Of a stretch of 64,000 bases of DNA, positions 1 through 14,400 are shown piece by piece; within the stretch, counting starts at the first letter, position 1, and each line of letters begins with the position of its first letter. This DNA is from Cyclina sinensis (Eukaryota > Mollusca > Bivalvia > Venerida > Veneridae): NCBI GenBank assembly GCA_012932295.1, contig JAAONU010000003.1:26460361-26524360 (forward strand), read 5' to 3'. The notes under the pieces were generated by a model. It ran no database searches and had not been told where the DNA came from. It saw only the letters and a list, made by a program, of their open reading frames with translations. A program made the translations under genes and the position numbers.

Positions 1-1516
1 TTTTATTTTCTGGTCGTGTTACTTCCCGTTCATTAAGTGAAGATAAAGTGTGAGCGGACTTTTAACTGTTGCTGTATAATGATGCCTTTTGTTGTTCAGT
101 AGTTATTTTGTAGAGTATATTTGAGTGTTCTAGTCATCCTGTTACATGTTGGGTAAATGTTAGAAATTTGAAGGTATTTGTTGCTTTTGTTACATGTATT
201 TTTATTAAAAAGAACTATAAAACTTGTATTGACTGATTGGAACATATACAAACTGAAATAAAAAGTAAGATATATCAATTGTAAAATGTTTACTCACATT
301 TTATCAAAAAGTCTTCTCACAAGACAAAATCAAACCGAAAACATTTATGTATTTCAAAAAAAAAAAAATCCCTGCCTACCTACCCAACTCTAAAATGTAG
401 GGTCGGGAGACAGCAAAAAAGACTTTTTTAAATGTGGCCTTATGTTACCATGGGACAATTGACAGCTGATAACTAGTTTTCATCACATTAATCAAATCTT
501 AACACAGGAGTACATTATGTCTTTCTGGTAATAATGCCAGTTCACCTAGCCATTGGGATGACTGCTCCTGAGAATCATTAAGACTTAACTTAGATTAAAA
601 CTTGTTGACTTTTTTATACAATTTTAAGCAACAACATTCAGTGAAAGGTTTCAAATGATTTTCAGGGTAACAATTATAAATTCTATAATAATTAGAGGGA
701 GACTACATTATTTTCAATGTAATATAATTTATTTAATAATAAAATTTCAAACATTCTGTTCCACCCTTTTCTTTTGGACTTTATTCCCTTTTTTAATCAC
801 TTTCTATTCTTTTTTTTAAATAACCACAAAACTAAGCAATTTAATACAATGAAAGAAAAAAAATAAATACATCAGGTAAACTATTTATCACTTTTCAGAA
901 GCTCCAAAAAAGACAGCATGTATGTCTGACCCTGTCATTTATACTCAGATTCTGAAACACAAAATGTGAAGGCAGTGTTTTTTTTTGTCAAACCAATCTT
1001 GAAGGCCAGAGGTCCTTATCTCACTGTTACAATTGGACCATTTTATAACCATACAGGAAATTATGTGCTCAGCACACTTCCTATATCCTTGATGTGAAAT
1101 GTCATTCACAAAGCAAAACAGCAATAGTCCCAGTGAGGAGCAATACATCACATGCCTGAATCTCACATACATAGCATGCCAAAACATGTTATATTCATAT
1201 GAACAAGGGATCAGATTTCCTCCCTTGTGAAGTCTTTTATAAGGATGACAGGAACCCTTAACTGTCTTTTTTCAAACCATTGTGAACTGATCTGTGAAGA
1301 AACATGGTACCTACTGAAAGAATATAGAACAGAACACATGTTTATTGACTTGCCAAAATGACATTGTCACAACACATATTACATCAATTTAACACTTAAT
1401 ATACGGAACTTATTCACCAATGGCTTTAGAAAATATGCTGAATTATAATTAGTCTAATTTATTATGCTTCAAGTGTTGAATTTTTATTTTCCTGATATTT
1501 TTTAGCTGTTCAACCT
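1..1516. other. AT-rich non-coding stretch, possible 3' UTR at left edge
   Basis: I see no convincing exon here. An AATAAA-type signal near 256 could end the 3' UTR of a gene lying left of the window on the + strand, but nothing coding is visible to confirm this. The remainder is AT-rich with homopolymer A and T runs. Confidence 0.3.
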
Positions 1517-1877
1517 TTAAAGCGACTGACTCACAGATGGGCTGACCATGAAAAATAGAAAATGTTTACACATCTAGAACTTTAAGCTGTAATTCTGAAG
1601 ACCATATCTAAACTAAGTTACTGACTCATTTTTTGTTACAGAAAAACATCAAAATTTAAATTTGATAACTTGTCTATGTAAGCTTATGGTGTAGATTGTT
1701 GCTCTATATTTTACTGATCGAAAGGGCATGGGTTTGAATCCTGTTAAAATCATAACTTTTTTTCAGTTCAAGGTGTAGAGAAGCATAATATTATGTTTTT
1801 TCCATAGTATATTAACTTCTTTTAAATTTCAAAGAGAAAAAAAAATTCAGATAAATTCTGTGAGTCAGTTGCTTTAA
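1517..1877. mobile_element. MITE-like element with 21-bp terminal inverted repeats
   Basis: The left end TTAAAGCGACTGACTCACAG (1517-1536) reappears inverted at 1857-1877 with one mismatch, which defines an element of about 361 bp. The interior (about 1676-1750) holds a tRNA-like stretch with a B-box-like GGGTTTGAATCC, so a tRNA-derived segment may be embedded. A 5' part of a second copy lies at 10146-10260. It has no coding capacity. Confidence 0.6.
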
Positions 1878-4800
1878 GCCTAATTTCAATCTGCATATAA
1901 CCAAGTTGTAACCTCGTGGAAGGAATGCCTCAGGTAATTTCCTCTGCAACAATCACATCCGGAGAATTACGATTGTCAAAATTTAAGCATAATGGTGGAT
2001 TAACAGATCCAAAACAAGTCTTTCAGTTTATACATATATTATCTGTGTGTTTTTCTTAGATGAAAGGGATTGGTATGCTTTAAGTTATAATATCTCATCT
2101 TAACATTATCATTTTTGTTGTAAATTCTGCAAAATATTGGACAATCGCACAAAAATATGTGCCCAACCACATACAATTGGACAAACCCATGTAAGCAGAT
2201 ATAGATCAAAGTGAGACATAGAAGGTGAATAAGAGGCAAAATAGTAGTGCAAGCAGAATAATAATGAACTTTTAGCCTGACTCAATAGACCAAGTGGTTT
2301 TGCAGCCCAGAGTAACTGCATGCACTGACACTGCTAATGAATGAAATGAACTCAATGCAATGAATTTTATAGCAATGCCTCAGAGTTAACAGATTGATAG
2401 CCACAAACAGACATGTACTGATATAAGACGCTTTTATTTAAAATAAAAACCGATCTATTATATAGCTTTTCTTACGAGCATAAAAAAGGTAAGTTATGCT
2501 CATTATTTATTAGCTACTGAGAAACAAAACCCCTTAAAGTCTCTTTAATGTCAAGATAATCGTCTGTAACTTCCAGTGACAACCACAATTTAATGCCAAA
2601 TTTCATTTGTAATCAATAATAATCGGCCGATTCTGACAGACTAAGTGTAGAATACATATACTTTTCAGAACTTTCACAATAATCTACATGACAGAAAACA
2701 CCCATTAGCACAGCAGTAAATGGTCAATTGTTTCAAATAAAGCAGAGATAACTATAATAAGAAAAGGAAATCCTTTTCCTGAAACTTATTTAAAGTAATG
2801 GGCAGTTTCTTAGGAAATCATTATTCTATCACAATCAATTCTGCAGAAAAGAAGAAAAATCTGGTACATTTTCCAGTGTAAAAGAAACAGAAACATAGCT
2901 GATATATGCATGACAAAAAATCTGAGTTTACTTAGATCTCTCTAGTTCAAAATACGATCAGAGGTTATGACATAAAATGCATTCCAATCAATATTCTTTA
3001 TCTCCTGGGAATTCTGATAAAACAGTGAGACAAATTACACCATAGCAGCTGCTAATTGATTAATGAGTTTTCGAAACAAACATTTCACTTTCACTCTGTC
3101 ATGATGGAATGATCAGTAACAGAGGAAATCATCATCCCCTTCCTCTCTTGATGCAAAGGAGAACTTTTTATTTTATGTTTGTGGCTGCAAGGCCCAAATC
3201 TAGTCTAATTTAATGGCTATCAATATCCTTTATTGTTGGTCATAAAACCAGATTCCTATTGTTCATCTAATCCAGTGTTCCCACTAGAATTTTTCAATGA
3301 GGGGTAAGAAGTAAGGTTTTCATGAATTTCTCTGCTCACTTCATTCAAGAGATATCACAACATTTTTCAAAACTCGGGTGATTTAGACCATTCACTTCGT
3401 AAATATATCATGGCATAAGCAATCCTACATGGATGAAAAGTTTGAAAATACAGAAAAGTTATGCTGGGAATCTTGGGGCAATGTGATGACCAAATGTTAG
3501 TTTACATCAATATCACTTTTTGAGATGACTTTTAATTTCCATTGACTCACATGTGATTGTTAATGGATCAAATGCAATGGAGATACCGGTACTTCATTAA
3601 TAGCAACCCTGACTATTTTTTCAGTTAAGTAAAATAACATTGTAATTAAACTTCAATAAATCTCTTTGAAAAACATTTTCAAATCTGTTTCATTTTTAAA
3701 AATGTCTTGACAAACAGGAAGTTAAGAGCATTTGAAATACGTAAAAAATCTGGATTGTTTTTGCTATAGAAAATGCAAGTAATAAATGGCTTGATCAAGC
3801 ACCATATAAATGTATGAATATATGCAATAGGCCATAATTTTGTCATTTTTTAAGGTATTTTAATGAAATTTTCCAGTCTGTTGTATTTTTTCCTGTAGAA
3901 TCCAGCATTAATAATATACTATGTAGTTTCTTTGAGGGTCTTACGTGTTTTTCAAATAATACTTCATTTAGTATTCATTCAACCTCTGACAACTGCTTCA
4001 ATTGCCTGGAGAGGTAAGAGTCTGAACCCCATATATGTATGCTGTGAACAAACCAAGGCTCTGGAAAACCAAACATTTACTCTTTTTTTACCGAATTTTA
4101 GCCACCTGGCTCAATTTTATGCCAATAACTCCTAAAACAATCAGTCTATATATTCTAAAAAAAAATCAGATTTAAGTATAACTTATCATTAAAATGTCAA
4201 CATTTCACACCTAAATCCCTTATTGCAGTCCTTCACACCTACAATAATCCTATAAACTGCCACTGTGACCACTGGTCTATGGTAATTATCACCAATTAAC
4301 AGATTATCTCATCAATAATAATAATTTGCTTGTTTTACAGGTAGTCAAACGGTTATGTTAACTGGTGTTGACAAATCATAATGATGTGAAATTTACGCTA
4401 CTTCCATTTCTAACTTTCATTTTGAACAAAACATATTTCCATGATGTCAACAAACCAACAAATGTTAGCATTATCAATTTTAGTTCAACAAGAGAAAAGC
4501 CCTGAAAGCATATATATGGCACATTGTTTTGGCAGAATTATCTTCATGTTTTTTTGGGGGGTTTGTTTATTTCCTTTTTTGGTGGGGGTAGCGGGAGGGG
4601 TCTCAGACCGACTGGCATTTGAAAATTTCCAGAGCCCTGGAACAAACAGTATGTCCTCACTGACACAATAAAACATTTTAGGTATGTATTTCACAATCTG
4701 TCTTTTGTTCTCCCTTAAATACTTGGAATTTTAAGTTCCTTCGGAGAAAAACAGTTAAAATGTAAATTTTATATAGTTACACTTAACACGTTATTTGTTA

Positions 4801-7093
4801 AACACAACAGCAGGTCAAGTGTCAACTGGTCTAAATTATGATTTGGTTGAAAGGTTAAGAAAACTAACAGTCAATTTGACAGGGGCTCCACTAGTTCCAA
4901 AAACTGAAGGGTCATTTTTCATCCATTGCAACTAAATTTACCGAATTACAGTCAAAAATACCTGAATTCAAGTTAAAATATACCTTATTTTGAGACAAAA
5001 TGACCCGAATCAGTCAAAATATCTGAGGGTCAAATGGGGTCTTTATGAAATTTCAGGGGTCAAAACAACCCCTCTACAAGGGTCAAATGGAAACACTGAT
5101 TTGATCTGGTTATCAGAAATATATCTATCCTCAAAGACATTGATAACAGAGATAAGCAGCTCTATATGTAACCTACATGTATTACCAGGCTTGCAGAAAT
5201 CCGACAAATCGTCGGTCCAGGCTGATTCAGAACATCTGGGACCAGTTCGCATCTCTGAAAATCCCATTTCAGTCGGTCCAGAAATTCACCATTTTCTATT
5301 CCTAATGTAAATCCAGACAGTATAAAAATCAGAAAATCTGCCTAAAACAAATCCTCAACATTAGTCCTTGACTGTCTGTGTATATGACACCTCGCTAATC
5401 CATCCCTATTACACCCTAATAAACTTGTCAAAGACCAAATGAATGTGAAAAACAAGTTTGATAATTGATAGCTTGTGTCAGTCCCTTCAAATTAATAAAT
5501 GAAATCCTTTAGCCTATTGTGTTTGCAGCTAGCACTACATCAACCCATGTGTTCATAGAAGTTGGCTCCTTTGAAGTCAGTTGAAAGAAGAACGCCCTTT
5601 ACACAAGTTACTTTTGAGCTGAATTAGCGGTGTGTTTCTTATGCTCCATAATGTTTGATGTTTGAAAATTGAGTAGCAAAGTGAGTTTTATTTTTATGCA
5701 CTTACACACAACATCAATATAAAAATGAAAATATGTAAGTCTTTGATCAAACAGAAGGCGGTAAGCAATTATTTTTTACTCGCAAGTCTTTTATTTGTAT
5801 CAAACCAGGGATCAATGTTTTCATTCACTGACTACTCATCCTCCAGGACGAGTGATCTACCTGTCCTTTACACCTAAGAGAAAAAAGATCAACAGAACTG
5901 TGTGGTGTTGTACTGAATTTAAAAAGGCGCAGTGTTCCCCCTTACGGTTTCGTTTTGACAGTGTATTACATGGAGAATCGAAATTTACTGTCCGTAATGT
6001 AATGATATTATTTAAACACATCCATCGGTATGTTGCTTGCGGTTTTGCACTCCTTAAACAGTCGAGCGATCCGAAAATAATACTAGTCCTCCGACCTTTT
6101 CCTCTTGTCAATACGAGCGAATGAGTGTAATTTCTGCTCTTTGCAACGTTTCTTTTTTGGAGGGGGTGGGGGTATTGTTGGGTGGTTGGACTAATGAGCT
6201 TCAAACATTTCTGCAAGCCTGTCTATTACCTGTGTAATTTATTACACGTCAGTAGAAATTACCAAAAATAGCCTGTTTTGTAGCAGATAAAAAACATTTA
6301 TTCCACATTCATAAACTTTACATTTTCAGAGAGTCTAAAATGACCTTTACAGCTGCAGAAATATAAATACTTCTATTTTGATACTAGTGTGGTCCTTATT
6401 TACAGGATACTTAACTTTGTGTCATGTGTGATATTTTACCATTCATTAGAATAGCACATCTCTGTTATCTATGTCTCTGCTATCTGTTAAGAAAATGTGA
6501 CCATTGTGACTTATACCTCCCCTTCAACTTAATAGCACTATATACATGTACTAAAGTACCATGACTGGCAGACTTAAACTCACTAATGAAATAAGTTGTT
6601 TGTAGAACTAGAAATAATATTCCAACATGCAATATGTTATTAAAATTTATTTGATGAAGTACTGCTATATTGAAATAATAAAAGATTAAGTGCCAAATTC
6701 TACTATGTGTCAAACCTACAATAAAATAATTTATACTTCAGCAAAATAAATATCTTTCAGCAAAATGCCATGCAATCAGCACTGATTGGTAGTATCTGAA
6801 ATTTGAGTGCCTGGAGAATTCACAGCCAAACACAAACATTTAGAGTTTTCAAAATCAATGACCAAAAATAAATAACAAGACTAAATTGACAAGTTTATTA
6901 CTATTCCCACCAGCTAGGCTAATTCCAACAGCATTATTAGAGAAGAAATTGCCACATGAAAAACACATGAAACAGGGCAAGTTCTGACTAGATAATTCCA
7001 CAGTCCACAAAAAAGATACGCTTCATCAGGTCAAACATCACCCAACTTATCCTATAAGATAAGAATACCTTACAGTCAATGAATTTATGAAAT
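1878..7093. other. Non-coding stretch with dispersed-repeat fragments
   Basis: No exon with family resemblance was recognised. A repeat fragment with 'gggtcaaatgg' phrases lies at about 4880-5090. A dispersed fragment containing GGACCGAC-type phrases lies at about 5190-5290. A phrase at 5348-5393 recurs at 7870-7915. The open frames around 5795-6216 overlap on both strands and resemble nothing I know. The slightly higher CpG content near 5930-6125 could mark a promoter or old element. Confidence 0.35.
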
Positions 7094-7952
7094 ACAGTAC
7101 GCGCCAGGAGGAACTCACATTTTCCGCTTTATTTCGCGGACGCAGAAAAAAATATCCGCCGCGACATCGAGGACAAAAACAGATTTCCTCGATGTCTCGA
7201 ATCACAAAATATCTCGGCGATATTTGACGACCAGCGCGAAAATAATTAGAGTCATAACTCACCTGGATAAGCTGAACATTTAATGAAATGGCCGTAATGA
7301 AACTGTGCATTTTATGACTGCCAATTATGTGACATTTGGTAAAATTAAAACCAAATTTCCATACATTTGCTGTGTAGGTTTATGTGTACTTCTGTCGTTG
7401 AAAACACTTGTTATTGTATAGCAAAATCGATCAATAATTTTGTCAAGCCTATAGACGATACAGATGTCGCAGTAGGGTTTACATGTTGTATGTTTTCTTT
7501 AAATACAGGAAAGAAGTTTTAACACGTGTTAATCGAAAACCAGTCAATTTATTTTCTGAAAATAGGGTCAGCTGTTCCGAGAAGCAATTACTTTCGGTTT
7601 TGAATTGGCATTCCTTCCTTTAACAATATGAGCATTCATAAACAAATGCATCAGAATGAGAGTTTTATACATTTAAATGATATTTTAAAGCGTAAAATTC
7701 GCCGAAATGCGTGTAATCAGGAACTTTGTGAGCCTCAATACGTCAATTCTTACCTGTGAAAAAGTTCGCGGAACCATTTAGCGGACGTTCACCGCGATAT
7801 TAGGTGACCATGTCCGCGGCGGTCATCCTTGAAATGCGGCGGATTTGGTAGCATTTTAAGGAATGGGTAGTCCTCAACATTAGTCCTTGACTGCCTGTGT
7901 GTATGACATCTCGACCTCGAGGAAAACGAGAGTTCCTCCTGGCATGTACTGT
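7094..7952. mobile_element. CpG-rich element with 23-bp terminal inverted repeats
   Basis: ACAGTACGCGCCAGGAGGAA (7094-7113, continuing to 7116) is matched inverted at 7930-7952 with two mismatches, giving an 859-bp unit. Both ends are CpG-rich with internal palindromes such as CCTCGATGTC, unlike the AT-rich surroundings. It has no long reading frame, so it is probably a non-autonomous DNA transposon. It lies about 200 bp upstream of the GID8 promoter motifs. Confidence 0.6.
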
Positions 7953-8167
7953 AAGGGTATTTAATCCTGACAAATTAACCCAGAAAAAAAAAAGACAGAA
8001 GTGTATAGCTGGACATTCTATGCATGTCAAAAAAAACATTGTTTTATGTTGAAACCTTCGAAATTACCTTTCTGCCATTTTTGTGTCTCTCAATTCTGCA
8101 GAATATAATGATGCATGTCTGTGTACATGTCAAAATTGATGTCAAACTTGCACTAACTGTCAAAATT

Positions 8168-8374
8168 CCGCCATCTTGATTTCCAAGCTGTTGTCAGGTC
8201 GACTTTTACAGTTATTCAGACTCTTTTGTACGGCTCCATGTATGCAACCCTTTATGGAAAATTAAAGGCGTATGTTCCCACTGATTTTAAAACTTTAATT
8301 GCTTCAAATTAATTAAGAAAACAATGTTAATTAGCCGGAAGCAGGTGCTATGCGCATGTCCGAATCGGCTTCCG
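8168..8374 (+). promoter_or_regulatory. Housekeeping-type promoter motifs upstream of GID8
   Basis: CCGCCATCTTG at 8168-8178 is the reverse complement of the YY1 core CAAGATGGCGG. TGCGCATG at 8351-8358 is an NRF1-like half-palindrome. CCGGAAG at 8335-8341 and CTTCCG at 8369-8374 are ETS/GABP-type sites in opposite orientation. This combination is typical of animal housekeeping promoters. The cluster sits about 100-300 bp before the proposed GID8 start codon. Function is inferred. Confidence 0.5.
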
Positions 8375-8479
8375 ACGGTGATCATATAAAATCTTCCTAA
8401 GTGAATTCATGTAAAATTTGTCTGGAAAAACAAACTTCTCTTTGCTTGTTGGTTTGAACTGTGTTCAAAATACAGCATC

Positions 8480-11400
8480 ATGGAAAGAGGTATTAGAACA
8501 TCTTCAAATGATTACATATAATGACAAAATCTTTTCGAAAATATTATGATAAATAATAATAGTTTGTGGTTTTCAGAAAGTGCTTTGTTTTCATCATTGA
8601 CTCTACATCTCCTGAACTTGAAGTAGATCAAGTTGGTTTTATTTTTCAGACAGTCCCTAATAAATCCATTGTCTTCCTGTCACAAGGCACATAACCGTGA
8701 TGTGTTTATTTATATATTATCACCTACCAAGTATTCTCAGTTGGTACTACATGTACATTTATTTTACATTAATCAAGTTCAAGTTATTACTGCCAACACT
8801 GCAACAGTCACCAAGTTGGAACTGGTAAGGGGGAGAATAATCTGACTACCATTCATTTCTGACTATACTAGGCAGGCAAGTTCTTGCAACAGCTTCCTGG
8901 GTTCATACCAGTATTCACACCAAAAGTGAGGACTGTGGAATGGCACTGGATACTCTCACCTTTGGTGGGATTCGAACCAGCAACCTCCGGATCGGGAGTC
9001 AGACGCTGTAACCCTTCCACCACCGCTCGTGCTGGGATAAAATTTCTTGTAGCCATGCTTTTAGCCAATGAAAAAAAAATGTAGAAATTTTGTATGAAAC
9101 CAATACTTGTACAATTGCAGTGGTATCAGATTTCAGATCATTCTCTGAATGTTTAAGTGGTCAAAAATCACATTTTCAGAAGATGAGTTTACAGTTTAAA
9201 CTTATGTAGCTATAGAAAGCACCCAAGATCAATGATAGATCAACTTTCAGATCGTAAATGAATCCCATTAACACAAAATCACTAAGGAAAGTATCGATAT
9301 TTTGACCTGATAAAGGCTAAAAAATGTTCATATGTATAAAAAGCGGGTTCGTTGAAATATTTCAATGTTCACAGAATTTGGATAGTTTTGATTCAGACAG
9401 AACTTATTACTGTTAGAAAAATTGCTAGGACCAAAGCAGTCCGGTTTAATTTTTAGCTTGACCATTCAAAGAATAAGGAGGGCTTTGAACTTGTGTTGGC
9501 ATTGGTAAAGTTTTTTATTAAGTATAATAGCTTATCCATTATTAAAGGGCTTCAACTCAAACTTAAAATACTTGCATATAGTCACAAGGCCCTGCTGTGA
9601 GACAAGGATAATAACTGTGCTAGGAATATTTACAGAATTATGACCCCTTTTAACTTACACATTTTTTTGCTTAAAGTCTTTTAATAAGTCTAATTAAAGC
9701 TTATTCATTATTAGGGGGTTTCAATTGAAACTTGAAATACTATCATATAGCGACAAGACACTGCTGTGCTACAGGGGCCATAACTGTAATAGGAATATTT
9801 ACAGAATTTTAACCCTTTTAACTAAGAAATTTTGTCATTTAGAATTTTGGTTTTATTTATTGATAAAGTGTAACATTTTGTTTAATATTGAAGATTCAAT
9901 TGAAAACAATAATACTTCCTTATAATAATAAGGCTTTACTCTGGGACAAGGTGATTGTGTCAATATTTTTTATAACTATGCCCCTTTTAACTTAATTTTT
10001 TTTTTAATTTATGAGAAGAAAGTTAATTTCAAGTAAAACCTATATTAACTTGCTTTATAGAGTGGGTTTAAAAAATTAGGTACATTATTCTGTCATGGAA
10101 TTTGACTACATGAATTCTTTTTTGACATGGAATTAAGGTTAAGAATTAAAGCAGCTGACTCACAGATGCGTCGACAGTGCAGAATAAAGTAAATGTTTCT
10201 AGGTAAAGAAAATTTAGTTGTTAATGTAGAGAACATATCTAAACTAAGTTACTATCTCCTTTTTTAGCTCACCTGTCACATAGTAACAGAGTGAGCTTTT
10301 GTGATCGCCTTTTGTCCATCGTCCCTCCGTCCACAGTTGTTTGTTAACACTCTAGTGGTCACATTTTTGCCTCAATTTCATGAAACTTGGTCAGGATGTT
10401 TGTCTCATTAATTTCTCAGATGAGTTCGAACATGGGTTATCTGGGTTGAAAAACTAGGTCACAGAGCCCAAATATAGAAAAAACCTTGTTAACAGTGTAG
10501 AGGTTACTTTTTCAGTCCAAATATCCTGGAAATTTGTCAGAAAGGTTGTATCGATGATTTCTAGCTCAAGTTTGAATATGGGTCATCTAGGGTCAAAAAC
10601 TAGGTCACAGAGCCCAAAAGTAGAAAAACCTTGTTAATGCTCTAGAGGTTACATTTTCAGTCCAAATGCCCTTTAAATTTGTCAGAAAGGTTGTTTTGAT
10701 GATTTCTAGCTAAAATTTGGATATGGGTCATCTTGGATCAAAAACGAGGTCACAGAGCCCAAATATGTAAAAACCTTTTTAACACTCCAAGGTTACATTA
10801 TCAGTCCAAATATCCTGGAAATTTGTCAGACATGTTGTTTTGATGATTTCTAGCTCAGGTTTGAATATGGGTCATCTAGGGTCAAAAACTAGGTCACAGA
10901 CCCCAAATATGGAAAAACCTTGTTAACACTCTAGAGGTACAATGTAAGATTTTAATTCCAAATAACCTGGAAATTTGTCAGAAAGGTAGCTTCTGTGATT
11001 TCTAGCTCAGGTCCCCGAATATGGGTCATCTGGAGTCAAAAACTAGGTCACAGAGCCCATATATCAAAAAACTTTGTAAACACTCTAGAGGCTACATTTT
11101 CAGTTCAAATGTCCTGGAAATTTGTCAGAAAAGTTGTTTTGATGATTTGTACCTCAAATTTGGATATGGGTCATCTGGGGTTAAAAACTAGGTCACAGAG
11201 CCCAAATATCGAAAAACCTTGTAAAAATTCTTTCTTTTATTGTTTTCTTTTCAAACACAATGAGTGGTAATAATATAAGCAATCAGATTTACTTGACACA
11301 ACCTTGGGAAAAACTGTGGGATGATATCAATTGATTTTGCTCTCTAATACTATATGATAAAACTTGCATGGATAAATTGAGTATTTGTTTAACATGAAAC

Positions 11401-14400
11401 ATGCAAAATATCTGCATAAAAAGCAACAGTATCCATTTTTTGTTTAAGCATTGCCAGATATATGCTAACTTTATTTGTTTTATGTATCAGTACATGTATG
11501 CATTGTATTAATTTCCAAATTTTTGTCTTCATTTTTTTCCAGGGAAAACAGATTTTTCCTTAACATGAGTTTCCAGAATATTTGATGGTTTATTTAAACC
11601 AGTAGTGACATGTTTCTTCAGAAACTGAACAAGTTTCAATGCTTTCTTTCCTTCTCATCACCACCTGAATAGACCAAAATTTAAAAAACAGAGGATCATT
11701 TTAGAAAAAAATTGCCATTAAATTTATATGCATTTTTATTATTTCTTTTTTCATAAGATTAATCTGTCCTGATGCTTGCATTTTTTTTTATCTATTAATA
11801 CATGTAAGTATGATTCATCGTCATTGATGTTTTAAAACTTGTGACGAAGTATGTAAATCAGATTTAATAATGTCTCATTAAGGCCTCTCGGCACTAAAAG
11901 ATATTTTTAAACACTAAATGTTCTCCTCAGTTTACAATTGAAAGGTTTACAAGTATTAAAACATTTGAAATAGTTGTGAAAATTACCTTATAAATGAAAG
12001 TAGATAAATAAAAAATCAAAGCATTTAAACTTAAAGAAATAAATTTAGTACAATTGTTTTTTTAAATATATTTTACTGTGGTGATATTTTGAATACAGTA
12101 TAAATTTTCTAAATAATCAAGTTTATTTATGTTTGTATATGATTGTTTACATCATTTCAGAGATGACTTTGTCTTAAAGCTACCATTTTCTTTTTTCAGG
12201 TTTAAGTTTGGAGAGAACAGATAGCACAGTTTCTAAAGAGGAGTGGATGAACAGTTTTAACAGTCATCAAATAACCCGTGCCGATATGAACACACTGATA
12301 ATGAATTATCTTGTGACAGGTATAGTTGGAACTTTCCGTCAAAAAGCTGTTGTTGTTGTTTTTTTTGTATTCTGAACACTGCTATATTGACATTATTTAG
12401 ATTAGGTGTTTGAAACATTTGGAGGCCTATTCAAGTCACCTTGCCTCACCACTTTCAAAATTTACAAGCAAGACATTGTGATGATGAACATATACATAGC
12501 TTTGTACCAAATTAATTGTATTGCTTTGAAATTTAAAATATGTCACTAGGAGTGTCTGCTGTTCAGTCAAGAGAACTTGAGTAACACACCATGCACATAC
12601 TTGTGTTGTTGATTGAAATACACATTTTATTTTCTGCAATAGTTTGATCATTAACACATCCTGATTTATAGATGGCTTTAGTCTTTCTGTTTGCTGTTCA
12701 GAATCACGTGTTTAAGAATTTCTTATTGCATAGAATTTTCAAACTTACTGGAAAAGTCTACCAACTAAAATCATGGAAATTTCAAAAGTCTGTTTTGACT
12801 AAAAGCTACACAGTTCATTTTCAGAAACACTATTATACTAATGGCAAAATGTATTGTGACGAACTCCAAAAATCATTTCTCCATTTCTAGGCTCTGTTTC
12901 AATAGGAGTGAAAGATGCAGTGCTACAAAACATGAGATTTTATTGAAAAAAAAAAACAAACTTTTTTACTGCTGCTTCAGTAAATTTTATTTCATATGTA
13001 GTCTCAAATGGTCAAGATTAAGTATCATAATTTTGAGATGCATGTACAATGCTATGGTTATTTATGTTTTATTCAACAGAGGGTTTCAAGGAATCGGCAG
13101 AGAAGTTTAGGTTAGAGTCTGGTATACAGCCTTCTATAGATCTCAACCACTTAGATGACCGGATAAAAATAAGAGAAGAGATACAGAATGGCAGAATTGA
13201 AAATGCAATATCCCTGGTGAACACACTGCAACCAGAACTGTTAGACAATGACAGATACCTGTACTTCCATCTACAGGTTGGTTTCGGTTTTATTGTCAGT
13301 TTATTAAAAATGTAACAGACTTTCTAAAGCTTTGGTGTTATTTCATGTGTTTTCATCTGCAGGAAAGAACAGCAGTGTTGAATTCAGGTGGAAATGCTGA
13401 ATTATAAACCACTTAAAATCTCTTCATGAAATTAATTCTAAAGGGTCCAGGTTTGCTCAATCTTAATTTGTCTTTTAAATAAGAATACTGTGGTTTCATC
13501 CATGTTCAATGGTCATGTAATAGTTGGTGGAATCAGTTTAGGTACCTGTTAGATAAAGAGAATGGCACTGATCACTCTTGGTTTTCTCTAGATCTTATAT
13601 TAGGCACTTACCTTTTGATCTTAACACAGGCTTTTGCAATGATTAAAGCATTAAATACAAGAGTGTCTTCACCTCAGTCATGTCATTTTTATATGCCCAA
13701 AGGGACATTTTATGTTATGGTCCTTGGCATCCATCCGTCCATTAGCAATTTGGTTTCAAGAGGATAACTTGAGAACTGTTTGGCCTACAGTCTTTTAACT
13801 TCATATGATGATTGCCCACATTAAGTGCATGACACTTATTATTATTTTGGGGTCAGTAGCTCAAAGGTCTAGGTCACAGTGACATTAATTTTTAAAGTCA
13901 TTGTCTGTCCTTTCTTAAGCTATTTGGTTTCCAGAGGATAACTTCAGAACTTTTTGGCCTAGAGTCTTCAAACTTTATATGATTATTGCCCACATTAAGT
14001 GAATGACCCCTACTGATTTTGGGGTCAAAGGTCAAAGTCACAGTGACCTTAACATTGAAAAACATTTCCACCATTAAACTTGACAATCATTTGTTTAAGA
14101 GACTTTAAACTTTATATCTTGATTGCAAACATTGAGTGGATGACCCCTGTATATTTTGGGGTCAGTATGTCAAAGGTGAAAGTCACAGTGACCTAAATGT
14201 TTAGAATAATTTACACTGTAACTCGACAACCATTTGTCATGAGACTTCAAAATTCATATAATGGTTGCACACATTGAGGGAATGACCGCTATTGATTTTT
14301 TAGGTCAGTAGGTCAAAGGTCAAGGTCACAGTGACCTAAGCACTGAAAACTATTTCTGCTGTAAAATTTTATATTTATAACCATTTACCATACAGACTTC

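Noticed and set aside
5795..6216. Overlapping 109-aa and 119-aa frames on opposite strands
   Set aside because: No domain, no splice context and no family resemblance; composition looks random despite slightly higher CpG.
8950..9045. Functional tRNA gene
   Set aside because: A and B boxes are present but the anticodon and acceptor stems do not pair; fits a SINE head.
8868..9084. 66-aa frames on both strands
   Set aside because: They lie on the tRNA-SINE at 8880-9050.
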